64,000 nucleotides of DNA from JBGTSJ01 sp041940305. Lineage in GTDB: Bacteria > Planctomycetota > Planctomycetia > Planctomycetales > Planctomycetaceae. The stretch is from assembly GCA_041940305.1 (NCBI GenBank), contig JBGTSJ010000003.1, positions 248,001 to 312,000 on the forward strand, read 5' to 3'. This document shows, one piece after another, positions 41,836 to 50,356 of the stretch (its first letter is position 1; each line of letters begins with the position of its first letter). Under the pieces are notes generated by a model. That model ran no database searches, was not told where the DNA came from, and saw only the letters and a program-made list of their open reading frames with translations. Made by a program: the position numbers and the translations under genes.

Positions 41836-43380
41836 ATGGGCGACATCATCACAGCCGGAATCGTCGGACTCGCACTCGGGGCGGTCCTGGGCTTCTTCTT
41901 CGACCGCGTCCGGCGGGGCGCGGCGTTTCGCACCCGCGACGAGATCCTCAAGGAGGCCGAGCGCGAGGCGGACGCCCTCCGCAAGACGAGGGAACTCGAG
42001 GCGAAGGAAGAACTGCTGCAGCGTCGGGAAGAGCTGGAACGCCAGCTCAGCGGCACGCGTGAAGAACTGCGCGAGCAGGAACGCAAGATCGACCGCCGCG
42101 AATCGCAGCTGGAAGAGGAGCAGGAGAACCTCCGCAAACGCGAGCGGATGATCGAGACGTCGCAGAACCGCCTCGCCGAGCGGGGCAAGGCGATCGAGAT
42201 CCGGGAGCGCGAACTCGAGAAGCTCGTCAAGGAGGAGCAGGAAGAGCTCTACAAAATCAGCGGACTCAGCAAGTCGGAAGCGACCGACCGGCTGCTGCAG
42301 CGAATGGAGCAGGACCTCAAGAACGAGACCGGCAGCCTGATCCTCAAGCAGGAGCAGGAACTCAAGCAGAACGCGGAACGGCTGGCCCGCGAGATCGTCG
42401 GCATGGCCGTGCAGCGCTACGCCTCAACGCACACGTCCGAAACGACCGTCTCCACCGTCGACATCCCCAGCGACGAAATGAAAGGCCGCATCATCGGCCG
42501 CGAGGGGCGGAACATCCGCGCCTTCGAGAAGGAGACGGGGGTCGACGTCATTGTGGACGACACCCCCGGCGTCGTGGTGGTCTCAGCGTTCGATACCGTT
42601 CGCCGTGAGATCGCCAAAATCTCTCTGCAGAAGCTGATCCAGGACGGCCGCATCCATCCGTCCCGCATTGAGGAGGTCGTCCGCGAGACGCAGAAGGAGA
42701 TGGACGACCGCATCATGCTCATCGGCCGGGAAGCGGCCGACGAGGCGGGCGTCGGCAGCCTGAAAGAAAAGGTCCTGTACTACCTCGGCCGGCTGCACTT
42801 CCGCACCAGCTACAGCCAGAACGTGCTGCGGCATTCGGTCGAAGTGTCCTACCTCACGTCGATGATGGCGGAGCAGCTCGGGCTGGATGCGACCCTCGCC
42901 CGCCGTTGCGGCCTGCTGCACGACATCGGCAAGGCCGCCGATCACGAGATGGAGGGCGGCCACCCCGCCATCGGGGCCGATATCCTCAAGCGGCACGGCG
43001 AATCGCCCGAGGTCGTGCACGCCGCGGCCGGACATCATGACGACATCCGCCCGGACTATATCTACACCGTCCTCACCGCCGCGGCCGATGCCTGCTCGGC
43101 ATCGCGACCCGGCGCCCGCCGCGAGACGCTCGAAAAGTACGTCCGCCGGCTGGAAGAGCTCGAAGCACTCGCCCTCGGCTTCCCGGGCGTCAACCAGGTC
43201 TACGCCGTGCAGGCCGGCCGCGAAGTCCGGGTGATTGTCGATCCCAAGTCGATCAACGATCGCGGCGCGGCCAAGCTCGCCCGCGACGTCGCCCAGTCCA
43301 TCGAGCAGAACATGACGTACCCGGGCGAAGTCCGGGTCGTCGTGATGCGCGAAACGCGTTCCGTCGGCGTCGCCAAGTAG
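41836..43380 (+). CDS. rny: Ribonuclease Y
   Basis: Membrane-anchored endoribonuclease that initiates mRNA decay in many bacteria. 514 residues. An N-terminal transmembrane helix (AGIVGLALGAVLGFFF) is followed by a long charged coiled coil to about residue 200, then a KH RNA-binding domain (GRIIGREGRNIRAFEKETGVD) and the HD catalytic domain with HDIGK near residue 361 (RRCGLLHDIGKAADHEMEGGHP). Everything needed is intact. ATG at 41836 lies downstream of a long non-coding stretch. Its presence suggests RNase Y-dependent decay in this organism. Confidence 0.97.
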   Translation: MGDIITAGIVGLALGAVLGFFFDRVRRGAAFRTRDEILKEAEREADALRKTRELEAKEELLQRREELERQLSGTREELREQERKIDRRESQLEEEQENLRKRERMIETSQNRLAERGKAIEIRERELEKLVKEEQEELYKISGLSKSEATDRLLQRMEQDLKNETGSLILKQEQELKQNAERLAREIVGMAVQRYASTHTSETTVSTVDIPSDEMKGRIIGREGRNIRAFEKETGVDVIVDDTPGVVVVSAFDTVRREIAKISLQKLIQDGRIHPSRIEEVVRETQKEMDDRIMLIGREAADEAGVGSLKEKVLYYLGRLHFRTSYSQNVLRHSVEVSYLTSMMAEQLGLDATLARRCGLLHDIGKAADHEMEGGHPAIGADILKRHGESPEVVHAAAGHHDDIRPDYIYTVLTAAADACSASRPGARRETLEKYVRRLEELEALALGFPGVNQVYAVQAGREVRVIVDPKSINDRGAAKLARDVAQSIEQNMTYPGEVRVVVMRETRSVGVAK

Positions 43381-43459
43381 ATCCCGCTCCTCACGGTAGC
43401 CCGCCGCATCAGCAAGGCCCGAACGTTGCCCAGCATCAATCGCAGTTTCGCGCCCGCCG

Positions 43460-44023
43460 TCAGACGATCGACGACCATTGGCGGAGAAGAACCGGTTTCC
43501 ATCGAAGCGTGAGCGTTTCCGTCTGGACCTCGGTGCCAAGGTCGAACTGGATGACCATCGTCGTCTTGATCTCCTCCTGACCTTCAAAATCAAACGCCAG
43601 GGAATTGACTGTCCTGTCCGAGAATTGATTCTGGTCGGCCGTAAGAGTCAACACCGGCTCACCGGGAGGCACCAACAGATAGGAAGCGCCGCGATCCGAT
43701 TCGATTTGTATCGAGACGATCGTTACGGAGTTGAGATGTGGTGTTTTTGGCGTCGCCACCACAAACAGCTTGTACGGGCCCGCAGTGATGTCGGGATTGT
43801 CGTAGGCGTACCACTCGAACTCGAGTGTGCAGCTATCGAACTCAACGGGGTAGAGGCGGCGTCTCTGTTCCTCATCGGAGCCAGCATCGACAACGGATGC
43901 GACTCTGTACGCAGCAACGTAGTAGGTGGTCTGGGAACGCACCCAGAGCATGAGCCCGGCGCACGGCAGCACCGGCAACAAGAGCAGTCCGCTGCAAGCG
44001 AAGATCAATCGTCTCCGATTCAT
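43460..44023 (-). CDS. Membrane-anchored protein of unknown function
   Basis: 187 residues. One N-terminal transmembrane helix (LIFACSGLLLLPVLPCAGLMLWV) anchors an extracytoplasmic beta-rich domain (TYYVAAYRVASVVD, YKLFVVATPKT, TLRWKPVLL). I recognise no family. The ATG at 44023 precedes the hydrophobic helix; a longer upstream frame would add a hydrophilic 25-residue segment and is less likely. It lies 84 bases after the EF-hand gene stop on the same strand and could be its operon partner. It is convergent with rny. Confidence 0.65.
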   Translation of the reverse strand: MNRRRLIFACSGLLLLPVLPCAGLMLWVRSQTTYYVAAYRVASVVDAGSDEEQRRRLYPVEFDSCTLEFEWYAYDNPDITAGPYKLFVVATPKTPHLNSVTIVSIQIESDRGASYLLVPPGEPVLTLTADQNQFSDRTVNSLAFDFEGQEEIKTTMVIQFDLGTEVQTETLTLRWKPVLLRQWSSIV

Positions 44024-44107
44024 CGCCGCACCCCCGCCTGTCGTATCATCAGCGACGCCCGGTAACGTTCGGCCCGTGCGGACATCGCGGGCCTGCATCG
44101 CCCATTG

Positions 44108-45829
44108 TTACGGCGCGTCAATCGCCACGGCCTCGTCCAGATCAATCAGCCCGTTGCCGTCGCGGTCGATCTGCTCGAAGTCGCTGCGCTCACCGAGAAA
44201 TTCGCGCCACGTCAGGTCGCCGTCCTGGTTGCGATCCATCTTGCGGAACCACGTGGGGCCCGAAGTCATCGGCGTGATGCGGGCCAGACCGGGGTTGTTC
44301 TGCATCATCTGCTGGCTGGCGGCGATCAGCAGCGAGTCGGGGCGTTCGGGCGATACGATGAAACCAAACTCGCTCCGCAGGTCGCTCAGACCCAGCCGCC
44401 CGTCCCGGTCGTGGTCGTAGCGTCGCATGCGGCTGTAGGCCTCCTGGAACTCGCGCGGCGTGAGGCGGTTGTCCAGGTTCCCGTCGAGAATCTCGAACAG
44501 CGTCTTGGCGTCGTCCGAGACCGTCAGCACCAGCGTCGCCTCGGAAAGCCCGGCGTTCGTCTCGGCGTACGACTTCAGTTCGTCGCTGGTCAGCATGCCG
44601 TCTCCGTTGGCGTCGATGCCGGCAAACTCCGCGTCGGGGAGGCCGATTTGTGCGAAGTTCGGACGGAGCGCGGCGAACTCCGCCTCGTCCAGGTAGCGGT
44701 TCTTGTCCGCATCCACCTCGATCAGCTTGATGCGGATCTGCTGCACCAGCACGGTGGCGTCCGACATGAACCCGTCCCGATTGTTCGAGGCGCCGACGCT
44801 GACGGGCATACCGGCAAGAGCCAGTTGATGGCGGTTCGGGGCCTCGCGGCGGCGGGGCAGATGCTGCACCAGCTCGTCCGCTGACTTCGTATCAATGGCA
44901 CGCACGTCATTGCGGCGAACGCGCACATGCAGGACGAGCGTCGGCTCGGCCGCATCCAGGAACGCAGGAAGCTCGGACTGATCGAGCACTCCGTTGCCGT
45001 CCACATCGGCGGCCGCGACGTCGTCCTGGGAAACGCCGCCGATCTGTTCGAGGCGAACCCCCACCGGCTGACCCGCCGCCACCGACGTCGACCCGTGCCA
45101 CGTGATGATGCGGCTGGACGCGATCTGGCATTCATCGGCGGTGTCGATGGCGACGATCGGCAACTGGGCCGGCTCCGTCGCCTGCTGCAGCAGCAGCGCC
45201 TGGCGGATCGCCGTGGGGAACGGCTGCAGTTCCGCCACGCTGAGCGCCTCGTCGTCGTCGAAATCAAACTGATGCAGCGTGGCAAGTCCCTGTTCGACCT
45301 CCTCCCGGGAGACCTGCTCGTCCCCGTTGAGGTCCAGCGGCTGGGTGAGCCGCACCGACTGCTGCAGCCGCGTCTTGAGTTCAAGCTTGAACCGCGGCCC
45401 CAACTGCTCATCGACGAACGTGAACAACTCATCCGGCGTGAGAACGTCGTCCTGCGGCGCTCGATCCAGTTCCCGCCAGCGGTCGCCGAGCGTTTCGGCG
45501 TTGGCGGCGAGTTGGCCGGTCGCCGGAATGCGGGCCGCCTCGTCGGGAGACAGCCGGCCGTCGGAGTCGGCGTCGAGGGTGCGGAACACCACTCCGGCAT
45601 ACTCCCGCCGAATCGACGTCACGCTCTGTGCGCCGTTATCGATCTGCAGCCGCAGCAGCACGATCCCCTGCGGTCCGAGAAACACGAGGTCATGCAGCTC
45701 CAGTTCCGATTCGGTCGAACTTGAAGCACCGGGGCCCTGCGCCGGAGCCGATGTGGACCACGCGACTGCCGAGACCGGCAGTGCCGCGATGAGAATCAGC
45801 CGGCGGAGACGACAGGCAGAGGTGGACAT
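44108..45829 (-). CDS. Exported multi-EF-hand protein
   Basis: 573 residues with a signal peptide (LILIAALPVSAVAWSTSAPAQ) and about ten EF-hand-like calcium loops, e.g. DADSDGRLSPDE, DLNGDEQVSREE, DVDGNGVLDQSE, DANGDGMLTSDE, DHDRDGRLGLSD, DRNQDGDLTWRE and DRDGNGLIDLDE. A few loops are degenerate (LDRAPQDDVL, DADKNRYLDEAE). No catalytic domain is obvious. Large extracytoplasmic EF-hand proteins are common in planctomycetes; a calcium-dependent structural, surface or enzyme-stabilising role is likely but unknown. It stands in a leftward pair with the small membrane protein at 43460. Confidence 0.88.
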   Translation of the reverse strand: MSTSACRLRRLILIAALPVSAVAWSTSAPAQGPGASSSTESELELHDLVFLGPQGIVLLRLQIDNGAQSVTSIRREYAGVVFRTLDADSDGRLSPDEAARIPATGQLAANAETLGDRWRELDRAPQDDVLTPDELFTFVDEQLGPRFKLELKTRLQQSVRLTQPLDLNGDEQVSREEVEQGLATLHQFDFDDDEALSVAELQPFPTAIRQALLLQQATEPAQLPIVAIDTADECQIASSRIITWHGSTSVAAGQPVGVRLEQIGGVSQDDVAAADVDGNGVLDQSELPAFLDAAEPTLVLHVRVRRNDVRAIDTKSADELVQHLPRRREAPNRHQLALAGMPVSVGASNNRDGFMSDATVLVQQIRIKLIEVDADKNRYLDEAEFAALRPNFAQIGLPDAEFAGIDANGDGMLTSDELKSYAETNAGLSEATLVLTVSDDAKTLFEILDGNLDNRLTPREFQEAYSRMRRYDHDRDGRLGLSDLRSEFGFIVSPERPDSLLIAASQQMMQNNPGLARITPMTSGPTWFRKMDRNQDGDLTWREFLGERSDFEQIDRDGNGLIDLDEAVAIDAP

Positions 45830-45978
45830 GGGCGCGCACCCTCACTTCCGAAGGTTCTGCAACATTTACGTTTCAGCATACCAATCTGTTGGAAGATCGG
45901 CAGGTGCGGAGCCAACCGAAACGACTGCCGGGGTGACGCGGCGGTCGCCGGCAGCGACCACGCCCCTGAATGGGGCCC

Positions 45979-46845
45979 TCACCGCTTCGCACGGGCCGCA
46001 CGCACGCGGGCCGAAATGCGGTTGAGCACCTGCTGCGCGCGACGCTCTCCGTCCTGCGTCGCCAGCGACTGCGCGTTCTGCATCTGCAGCAACATTGTCT
46101 GCAGCGTCTTGCGGTACCCTTCGAACTCCCGGCGGATCTCATCCTGCCCTTCGCACGGACGCCGGCGGGCCACGACCTGCAGATACGTCGCTTCGAACCA
46201 GTTCCGCCGGCCCGCCGCACTCGCCATGCCGAGGTCATGGTCCTTGATCAGTTTCGACAGCCGCGATGCCACGTCGCGCAGCCAGCGGCGGGCCTCCTGC
46301 CACTCATTCTGATCCAGCCGGTCGGCATGCAGCCTTTCTTCGGGCGTAAGGTCCCGATTGAGCTTTTGAACACGGGACTGCGTATCGTGCAATTGCTTCC
46401 TTGCCAGCTGAAGCTGGTGCTCCAGTTGAGTACTGGCGTTCCAGTCGGCGGCGACCCGTTCGAGCGTCAGAGTCGGGCTTTCAGGCTGGGGGAGCACCTG
46501 CAGCTCCGGCTCATCGAGAATGATGAGGATGCCCGGGTCATGACCGGGCATCGGCGGAGGCAGCGTCGCATCCCACATGGGATTCGTCCCGTTCCGGCTG
46601 TCATAAGAGCCGCCGGCGACGAACCACCGGGACACCAGATGGGGATCAATTCCAAGGGCGGCGATCGCGCGCCGCAGCGTGCAGGCGTGCGCCAGAGACG
46701 GGGCGGCGTACATGGCGTCCGGCAGCCGGACGAGCACGCCCTGAGTCGCCTGCGGAGGACTCCACCACGCCCACAGGCCGAGTGGTGCGTCCGGCGAAGG
46801 CGGATGCTGCTCCCATGTCGTCGAAGGAGGATGCCGCGTATTCAT
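45979..46845 (-). CDS. Hypothetical protein with coiled-coil region
   Basis: 288 residues, soluble, no family recognised. The first half is Trp/Pro-rich (WEQHPPSP, PLGLWAWWSPP) with DPHLVSRWFVAGGSY and GHDPGILIILDEPELQVLP. About 165-225 is strongly helical (LEHQLQLARKQLHDTQSRVQKL), as is the C-terminal third (REFEGYRKTLQTMLLQMQ). I start it at ATG 46845. It lies between the EF-hand gene and the sialidase gene. Function unknown. Confidence 0.6.
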   Translation of the reverse strand: MNTRHPPSTTWEQHPPSPDAPLGLWAWWSPPQATQGVLVRLPDAMYAAPSLAHACTLRRAIAALGIDPHLVSRWFVAGGSYDSRNGTNPMWDATLPPPMPGHDPGILIILDEPELQVLPQPESPTLTLERVAADWNASTQLEHQLQLARKQLHDTQSRVQKLNRDLTPEERLHADRLDQNEWQEARRWLRDVASRLSKLIKDHDLGMASAAGRRNWFEATYLQVVARRRPCEGQDEIRREFEGYRKTLQTMLLQMQNAQSLATQDGERRAQQVLNRISARVRAARAKR

Positions 46846-47069
46846 GGCGACCCCGCCGTCCCGGTGTGCTGCCCCGGCAAACCTCAACTGTGAGGACGCG
46901 CGCCGCGACTGCGCTGCATGCCATGCCCGATAGCGGCGCACCGCTGCCGGGCCCGCCGGGGTTAGCGGCGTTCACCCGGGGTATACGCCGCCCTGACCGG
47001 GAACGGTCAAAGGATTCCCGTCCTGCGGCTGCGGATTTGGAGGATCCGAGAGCGAGGACACGTCCCGAT

Positions 47070-48347
47070 TCAGCGGGAGGCGTCGGCCGGGGAATCCTGG
47101 CCGGACACCCAGTCCGTATTGAACCGGGCGACGGTCAGCAGTCCGATCTGGTAGTTGCTGCCGTCCACCGAGCGACGCTCGTAGAAGCAGAGGATCGTGC
47201 CGTCGGAAAGGACGGCCAGATCGCTGTAGCCGCTCCGGCCGTCCTCCAGCAGTCGGCTGTGCGGCCACGTCCGGCCTTCGTCGTAACTGAGCTTGATCGA
47301 GACGTTGACGCGGTCGCGGCTCTTGCCCGGCGCTTCCTGGCCGTCGCCGCGGGCCAGGTTGTCCGGATTGGCGAAGGCAATGCAGTTGCGGCCCCCCGTG
47401 CGCTCATCGCTGACCCGCACAATGCTCGCCATGCAGATCGGCTCCAGCAGGGCGTCGTCGAACCGGGGGGCGGACCACGCGGTCGCGCCGTCAGGGCTGG
47501 TGGTGACGATCCGGCGATGAGTGTGCGATTCGCTGCGCGTGTTGAGCATGACGGAGCCGTCGGCCAGCTGCACAATGCAGGTCTCATTCGGCCAGACGAA
47601 CTCGGGAGTGTCGGGGACGGCGATTTCGCCGCGCTTCCAGGTCGAGCCGTGGTCGTCGCTGTATATCGTGGCGGTCACGGAGGGTCGGTGTGCGTGTCCG
47701 CCGGTGCCCGTCGATAACCAGACAGGTACGACCAGCCGCCCCTGATGGGCGCCATGAGTCAACTGGATCGCGTGGCCCGGCCCTGTTGCGAGCACGCGCC
47801 AGTCGTAGTCGGTACGGAACTCGTCAAACGTGGATGTGATCTCAACCGGCTCGGAGAACGTGAGGCCGTCGTCCTCGCTGCACGTATAGAAACAGCGCAT
47901 GTACTCCAGGCAGTACAGGAAGTGGATGTCGCCGGAATCATAGTCCACGATGGCGACAGGATTGTTGACCGTGTTCTCGCCGGGCCGGTCGAGGTTCTGT
48001 GCTGCGGCGACGGGATTGACGGGCAGATCGCCTTCGATGTGGATCAGATTGACCGGCGGCGACCAGGTCCGGCCGCCGTCGGTGCTGCGCCGCAGGTGCA
48101 CGTCGATCGGCCCCCAGTCCCCTTTGCCGGTCACGCGGGCTTCGCAGTACGCCAGAACTGTGCCTGTCGGCGTGACGACGATCCCGGGGATGCGGTAAAG
48201 GGCGTAGCCGTCCTCTCCGGCCTGAAACAGGTCGATTTTCTCCAGAAACGGTTCGCCCGCAGCAGAACGACCCGGCACTGCAGCGGCGCCGATCAGCAAC
48301 AGCAACCCGGCGAGAACGCCGACGCGAGGCAATGGCGGGACGATCAT
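47070..48347 (-). CDS. Exo-alpha-sialidase (neuraminidase)
   Basis: Exported glycosidase of the six-bladed sialidase fold that removes terminal sialic acids. 425 residues with a signal peptide (LAGLLLLIGAAAVPGRSAA). The arginine-triad region begins with YRIPGIVVTPTG, and Asp-boxes are visible: STDGGRTW, SDDHGSTW and SYDEGRTW. The nucleophilic Tyr/Glu region is consistent with YDWRVLATGPGHA and VWPNETCIVQL. It overlaps the SGNH hydrolase gene by four bases (ATGA). A sialate-degrading pair is inferred. The BNR fold is also used by other glycoside-binding proteins, so substrate is unproven. Confidence 0.86.
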   Translation of the reverse strand: MIVPPLPRVGVLAGLLLLIGAAAVPGRSAAGEPFLEKIDLFQAGEDGYALYRIPGIVVTPTGTVLAYCEARVTGKGDWGPIDVHLRRSTDGGRTWSPPVNLIHIEGDLPVNPVAAAQNLDRPGENTVNNPVAIVDYDSGDIHFLYCLEYMRCFYTCSEDDGLTFSEPVEITSTFDEFRTDYDWRVLATGPGHAIQLTHGAHQGRLVVPVWLSTGTGGHAHRPSVTATIYSDDHGSTWKRGEIAVPDTPEFVWPNETCIVQLADGSVMLNTRSESHTHRRIVTTSPDGATAWSAPRFDDALLEPICMASIVRVSDERTGGRNCIAFANPDNLARGDGQEAPGKSRDRVNVSIKLSYDEGRTWPHSRLLEDGRSGYSDLAVLSDGTILCFYERRSVDGSNYQIGLLTVARFNTDWVSGQDSPADASR

Positions 48348-49870
48348 GGATCGGATGAGGACCTTTCGGGAGAGGAATCGGCAGCGGTCGCACCGGGGAT
48401 GCGGTGTGGAAAACGGTCCTCCGCCGGAGGGCCGTCCGCCAGTCCCTGCGACCAGTATCGCACGCGCTCAATCGTCTGCTCGCCGCGGAGGAAGTACAAG
48501 CCCGGGAGTGCGTCGACGTGCGCGGCGCAGGCCGACTCGGTGCGAGTTCTCCACCCCGGGGATGGTTCAACCAGTCGCATGCTCTCCATCAACGCGACGA
48601 GCTCTACGCCGATGAGCTGATGCCCGTCGATCGTGGGATGAATATGGTCGATGAGCCACAGGCGTCCCAGAATGCCGTTGCGCGTGCGGGCTTCGAGCAG
48701 CGCGTGCGAATCCAACAGGGGCGTGCCGGACTGATCGGAGATTTCATCCAGAATGGACTCCATCGGCGAGAGGATCCGGAGCGGGCAAATATCCTCATCC
48801 CGGGCCTGGACGAACGCGGTGCGGGCCGATTCGTATTGGCGCAGCGATTCCCGGCACTTGCCCAGGACGTACCACGTCTCCGCATATCGTGGATCGATGC
48901 GCAGCGCCTCCTGCAGGAGCGAAACCGCCTCCGGAAGTTCGCCGTCCATGGCGGTCCCCGCTTGGGCGATCAGTTGCTCCCAGCGCTGCCGCTCCGCTGC
49001 GCTGAGCCCGCTTCGATGCTCGGATTTGAACGGCGGCTGATCGGCCAGGTTGGAAGGCTCGTTGATCAGCACGACCGGCACCCCGGCCGTCTGGCAAAGT
49101 TGCACCATCCGGCGGACGTTGAACTCGAAGTGCTCGATCACTCCGGCGCGCCAGGAATCGTCCCGATGAAACGCGGCGATCCCGTCGTGATAGTCCAGCA
49201 TCGCGTCCGCATCGGCGGGAAGCAGCGGCCGATCGGCGCGCGGCACCGCCCCGATGTCGTCACCACCGATCAGCTCCCGCGTCAGGACGACCAGCCGGCT
49301 GCGACTGAGCGCCGCCAGCGGAGCCGCAACGGCCGAGGGAAGATGTTTGACGTCGGCGTACGTACGATCCTCGAGAAACTCATTGTGGCCCGTGCAGAGA
49401 ATGATCAGGTCGGGTTGATGCTGCAGGCATTCCTGCAGCACCGGGACGAGGCGGTAACTGGCGTACGAAATGCCGCCGCAGTTGACCACCTCCCAGCGGC
49501 GCTCCGGGTCGGCTTCGTGCAGCGCGATCTCGAGAAACCTGGTGAACGAGGTCTCCGTCGAATAGGGGCGCCCCTGGACGGTCGAGCCCCCGAGGCAGAA
49601 GACGCGGAACTCGTCGCGCGGTTTGGCCGCGGCGAAGGAGTCGGGCGCAAAGAATCGATACCGGGACGGGGCAATCTCATACCGCTGTTGATCGTCGGAC
49701 TTCACAAACAGCGGATGCACCGCCTGAAAGCCGACGAACGGATCGTCGTAGTCGGTCGGCTTCCCCCAGCCACAGGCGATGCAGAGCAACTCAGCCAGCA
49801 GGAACGGCAACACGCCCGCTCCGATGGCGGCGAAGCGGAATGTCCAGCGTCGGCAGCGACGGCAAGTCAT
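48344..49870 (-). CDS. SGNH/GDSL-family hydrolase with TPR-like segment
   Basis: 508 residues. After an N-terminal hydrophobic helix (FAAIGAGVLPFLLAELLCIAC), the SGNH fold shows block I FCLGGSTVQG (Ser), the Asn/His block TGHNEFLED and block V DHIHPTIDG (Asp and His). A TPR-like pair (ALRIDPRYAETWYVLGKCRESL) lies near 325-355. Family members include esterases and O-acyltransferases; the coupling to a sialidase gene suggests deacylation of a sialylated or acylated glycan. It overlaps the sialidase start by four bases, so it is the first gene in the pair. The last 70 residues have no recognised domain. Confidence 0.82.
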   Translation of the reverse strand: MTCRRCRRWTFRFAAIGAGVLPFLLAELLCIACGWGKPTDYDDPFVGFQAVHPLFVKSDDQQRYEIAPSRYRFFAPDSFAAAKPRDEFRVFCLGGSTVQGRPYSTETSFTRFLEIALHEADPERRWEVVNCGGISYASYRLVPVLQECLQHQPDLIILCTGHNEFLEDRTYADVKHLPSAVAAPLAALSRSRLVVLTRELIGGDDIGAVPRADRPLLPADADAMLDYHDGIAAFHRDDSWRAGVIEHFEFNVRRMVQLCQTAGVPVVLINEPSNLADQPPFKSEHRSGLSAAERQRWEQLIAQAGTAMDGELPEAVSLLQEALRIDPRYAETWYVLGKCRESLRQYESARTAFVQARDEDICPLRILSPMESILDEISDQSGTPLLDSHALLEARTRNGILGRLWLIDHIHPTIDGHQLIGVELVALMESMRLVEPSPGWRTRTESACAAHVDALPGLYFLRGEQTIERVRYWSQGLADGPPAEDRFPHRIPGATAADSSPERSSSDP

Positions 49871-49920
49871 GGAACGGGCGGGATAGCGGCAGCGCGGACA
49901 GAGTCAGGGGTGCAGTAGTC

Positions 49921-49951
49921 TTTAGGTTGTCCGCAAAGCGGACAACCTAAA
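49921..49951. repeat. Perfect 14-bp palindrome abutting a repeat copy
   Basis: TTTAGGTTGTCCGC at 49921-49934 is followed by AAA and then by its exact complement at 49938-49951. It sits in a divergent promoter region, not at a gene end, so a terminator role is unlikely. It touches copy 6 of the palindromic family. Confidence 0.7.
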
Positions 49952-49982
49952 GTCGCAGGCACACTCCGTGTGCCGTGCGCCG
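49952..49982 (+). repeat. Dispersed palindromic repeat, copy 6
   Basis: GTCGCAGGCACAC-TCC-GTGTGCCGTGCGCCG. The right flank has drifted (GTGCGCCG against GTCCGCTG). It lies between the divergent SGNH and ceramidase-like genes. Confidence 0.8.
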
Positions 49983-50208
49983 GATTCGCGACAACGCTCC
50001 GCTCTCTCCGGGCCACGTTGTGCAAACTCCAGAAATCCGCTCCTGCACCGAGTCACGAATCCTGACTCTTCCATCTTAACGGTTGCAGGCGACCGGCGGA
50101 GCGATCGAGAGGACGCACCAAAGTTACGAAGGCCATGCCGTCCCGGATTACGGTTGCAGGTCCATCGCACCGTCAGCACACTGAATTCACGAGAGGCGGT
50201 TTCAGCAC

Positions 50209-50290
50209 TGGGAGGGCGAGGCTCCTGCCGAGCCAACTCCGTCAGGGGACGCGTTGATACGACCGGCTCCGCGGGAGCGTCGCCCTCCCA
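50209..50290. repeat. Long inverted repeat upstream of the ceramidase-like gene
   Basis: TGGGAGGGCGAGGCTCC at 50209-50225 pairs with GGAGCGTCGCCCTCCCA at 50274-50290 (16 of 17). The 48-base loop includes a smaller element CTGCCGAGCC. It resembles a dispersed stem-loop element and ends 66 bases before the ATG at 50357. Confidence 0.6.
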
Positions 50291-50356
50291 TACTCAATTC
50301 CAAGTAATGAAACTGCCTCTGGAGTCTTCGAGGTCCGTGGTCCATCGGGGGGAGCG

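Noticed and set aside
41237..41836. A 199-codon leftward ORF upstream of rny
   Set aside because: Arg/Pro-rich composition, no ribosome-binding site and no conserved motif; treated as non-coding.
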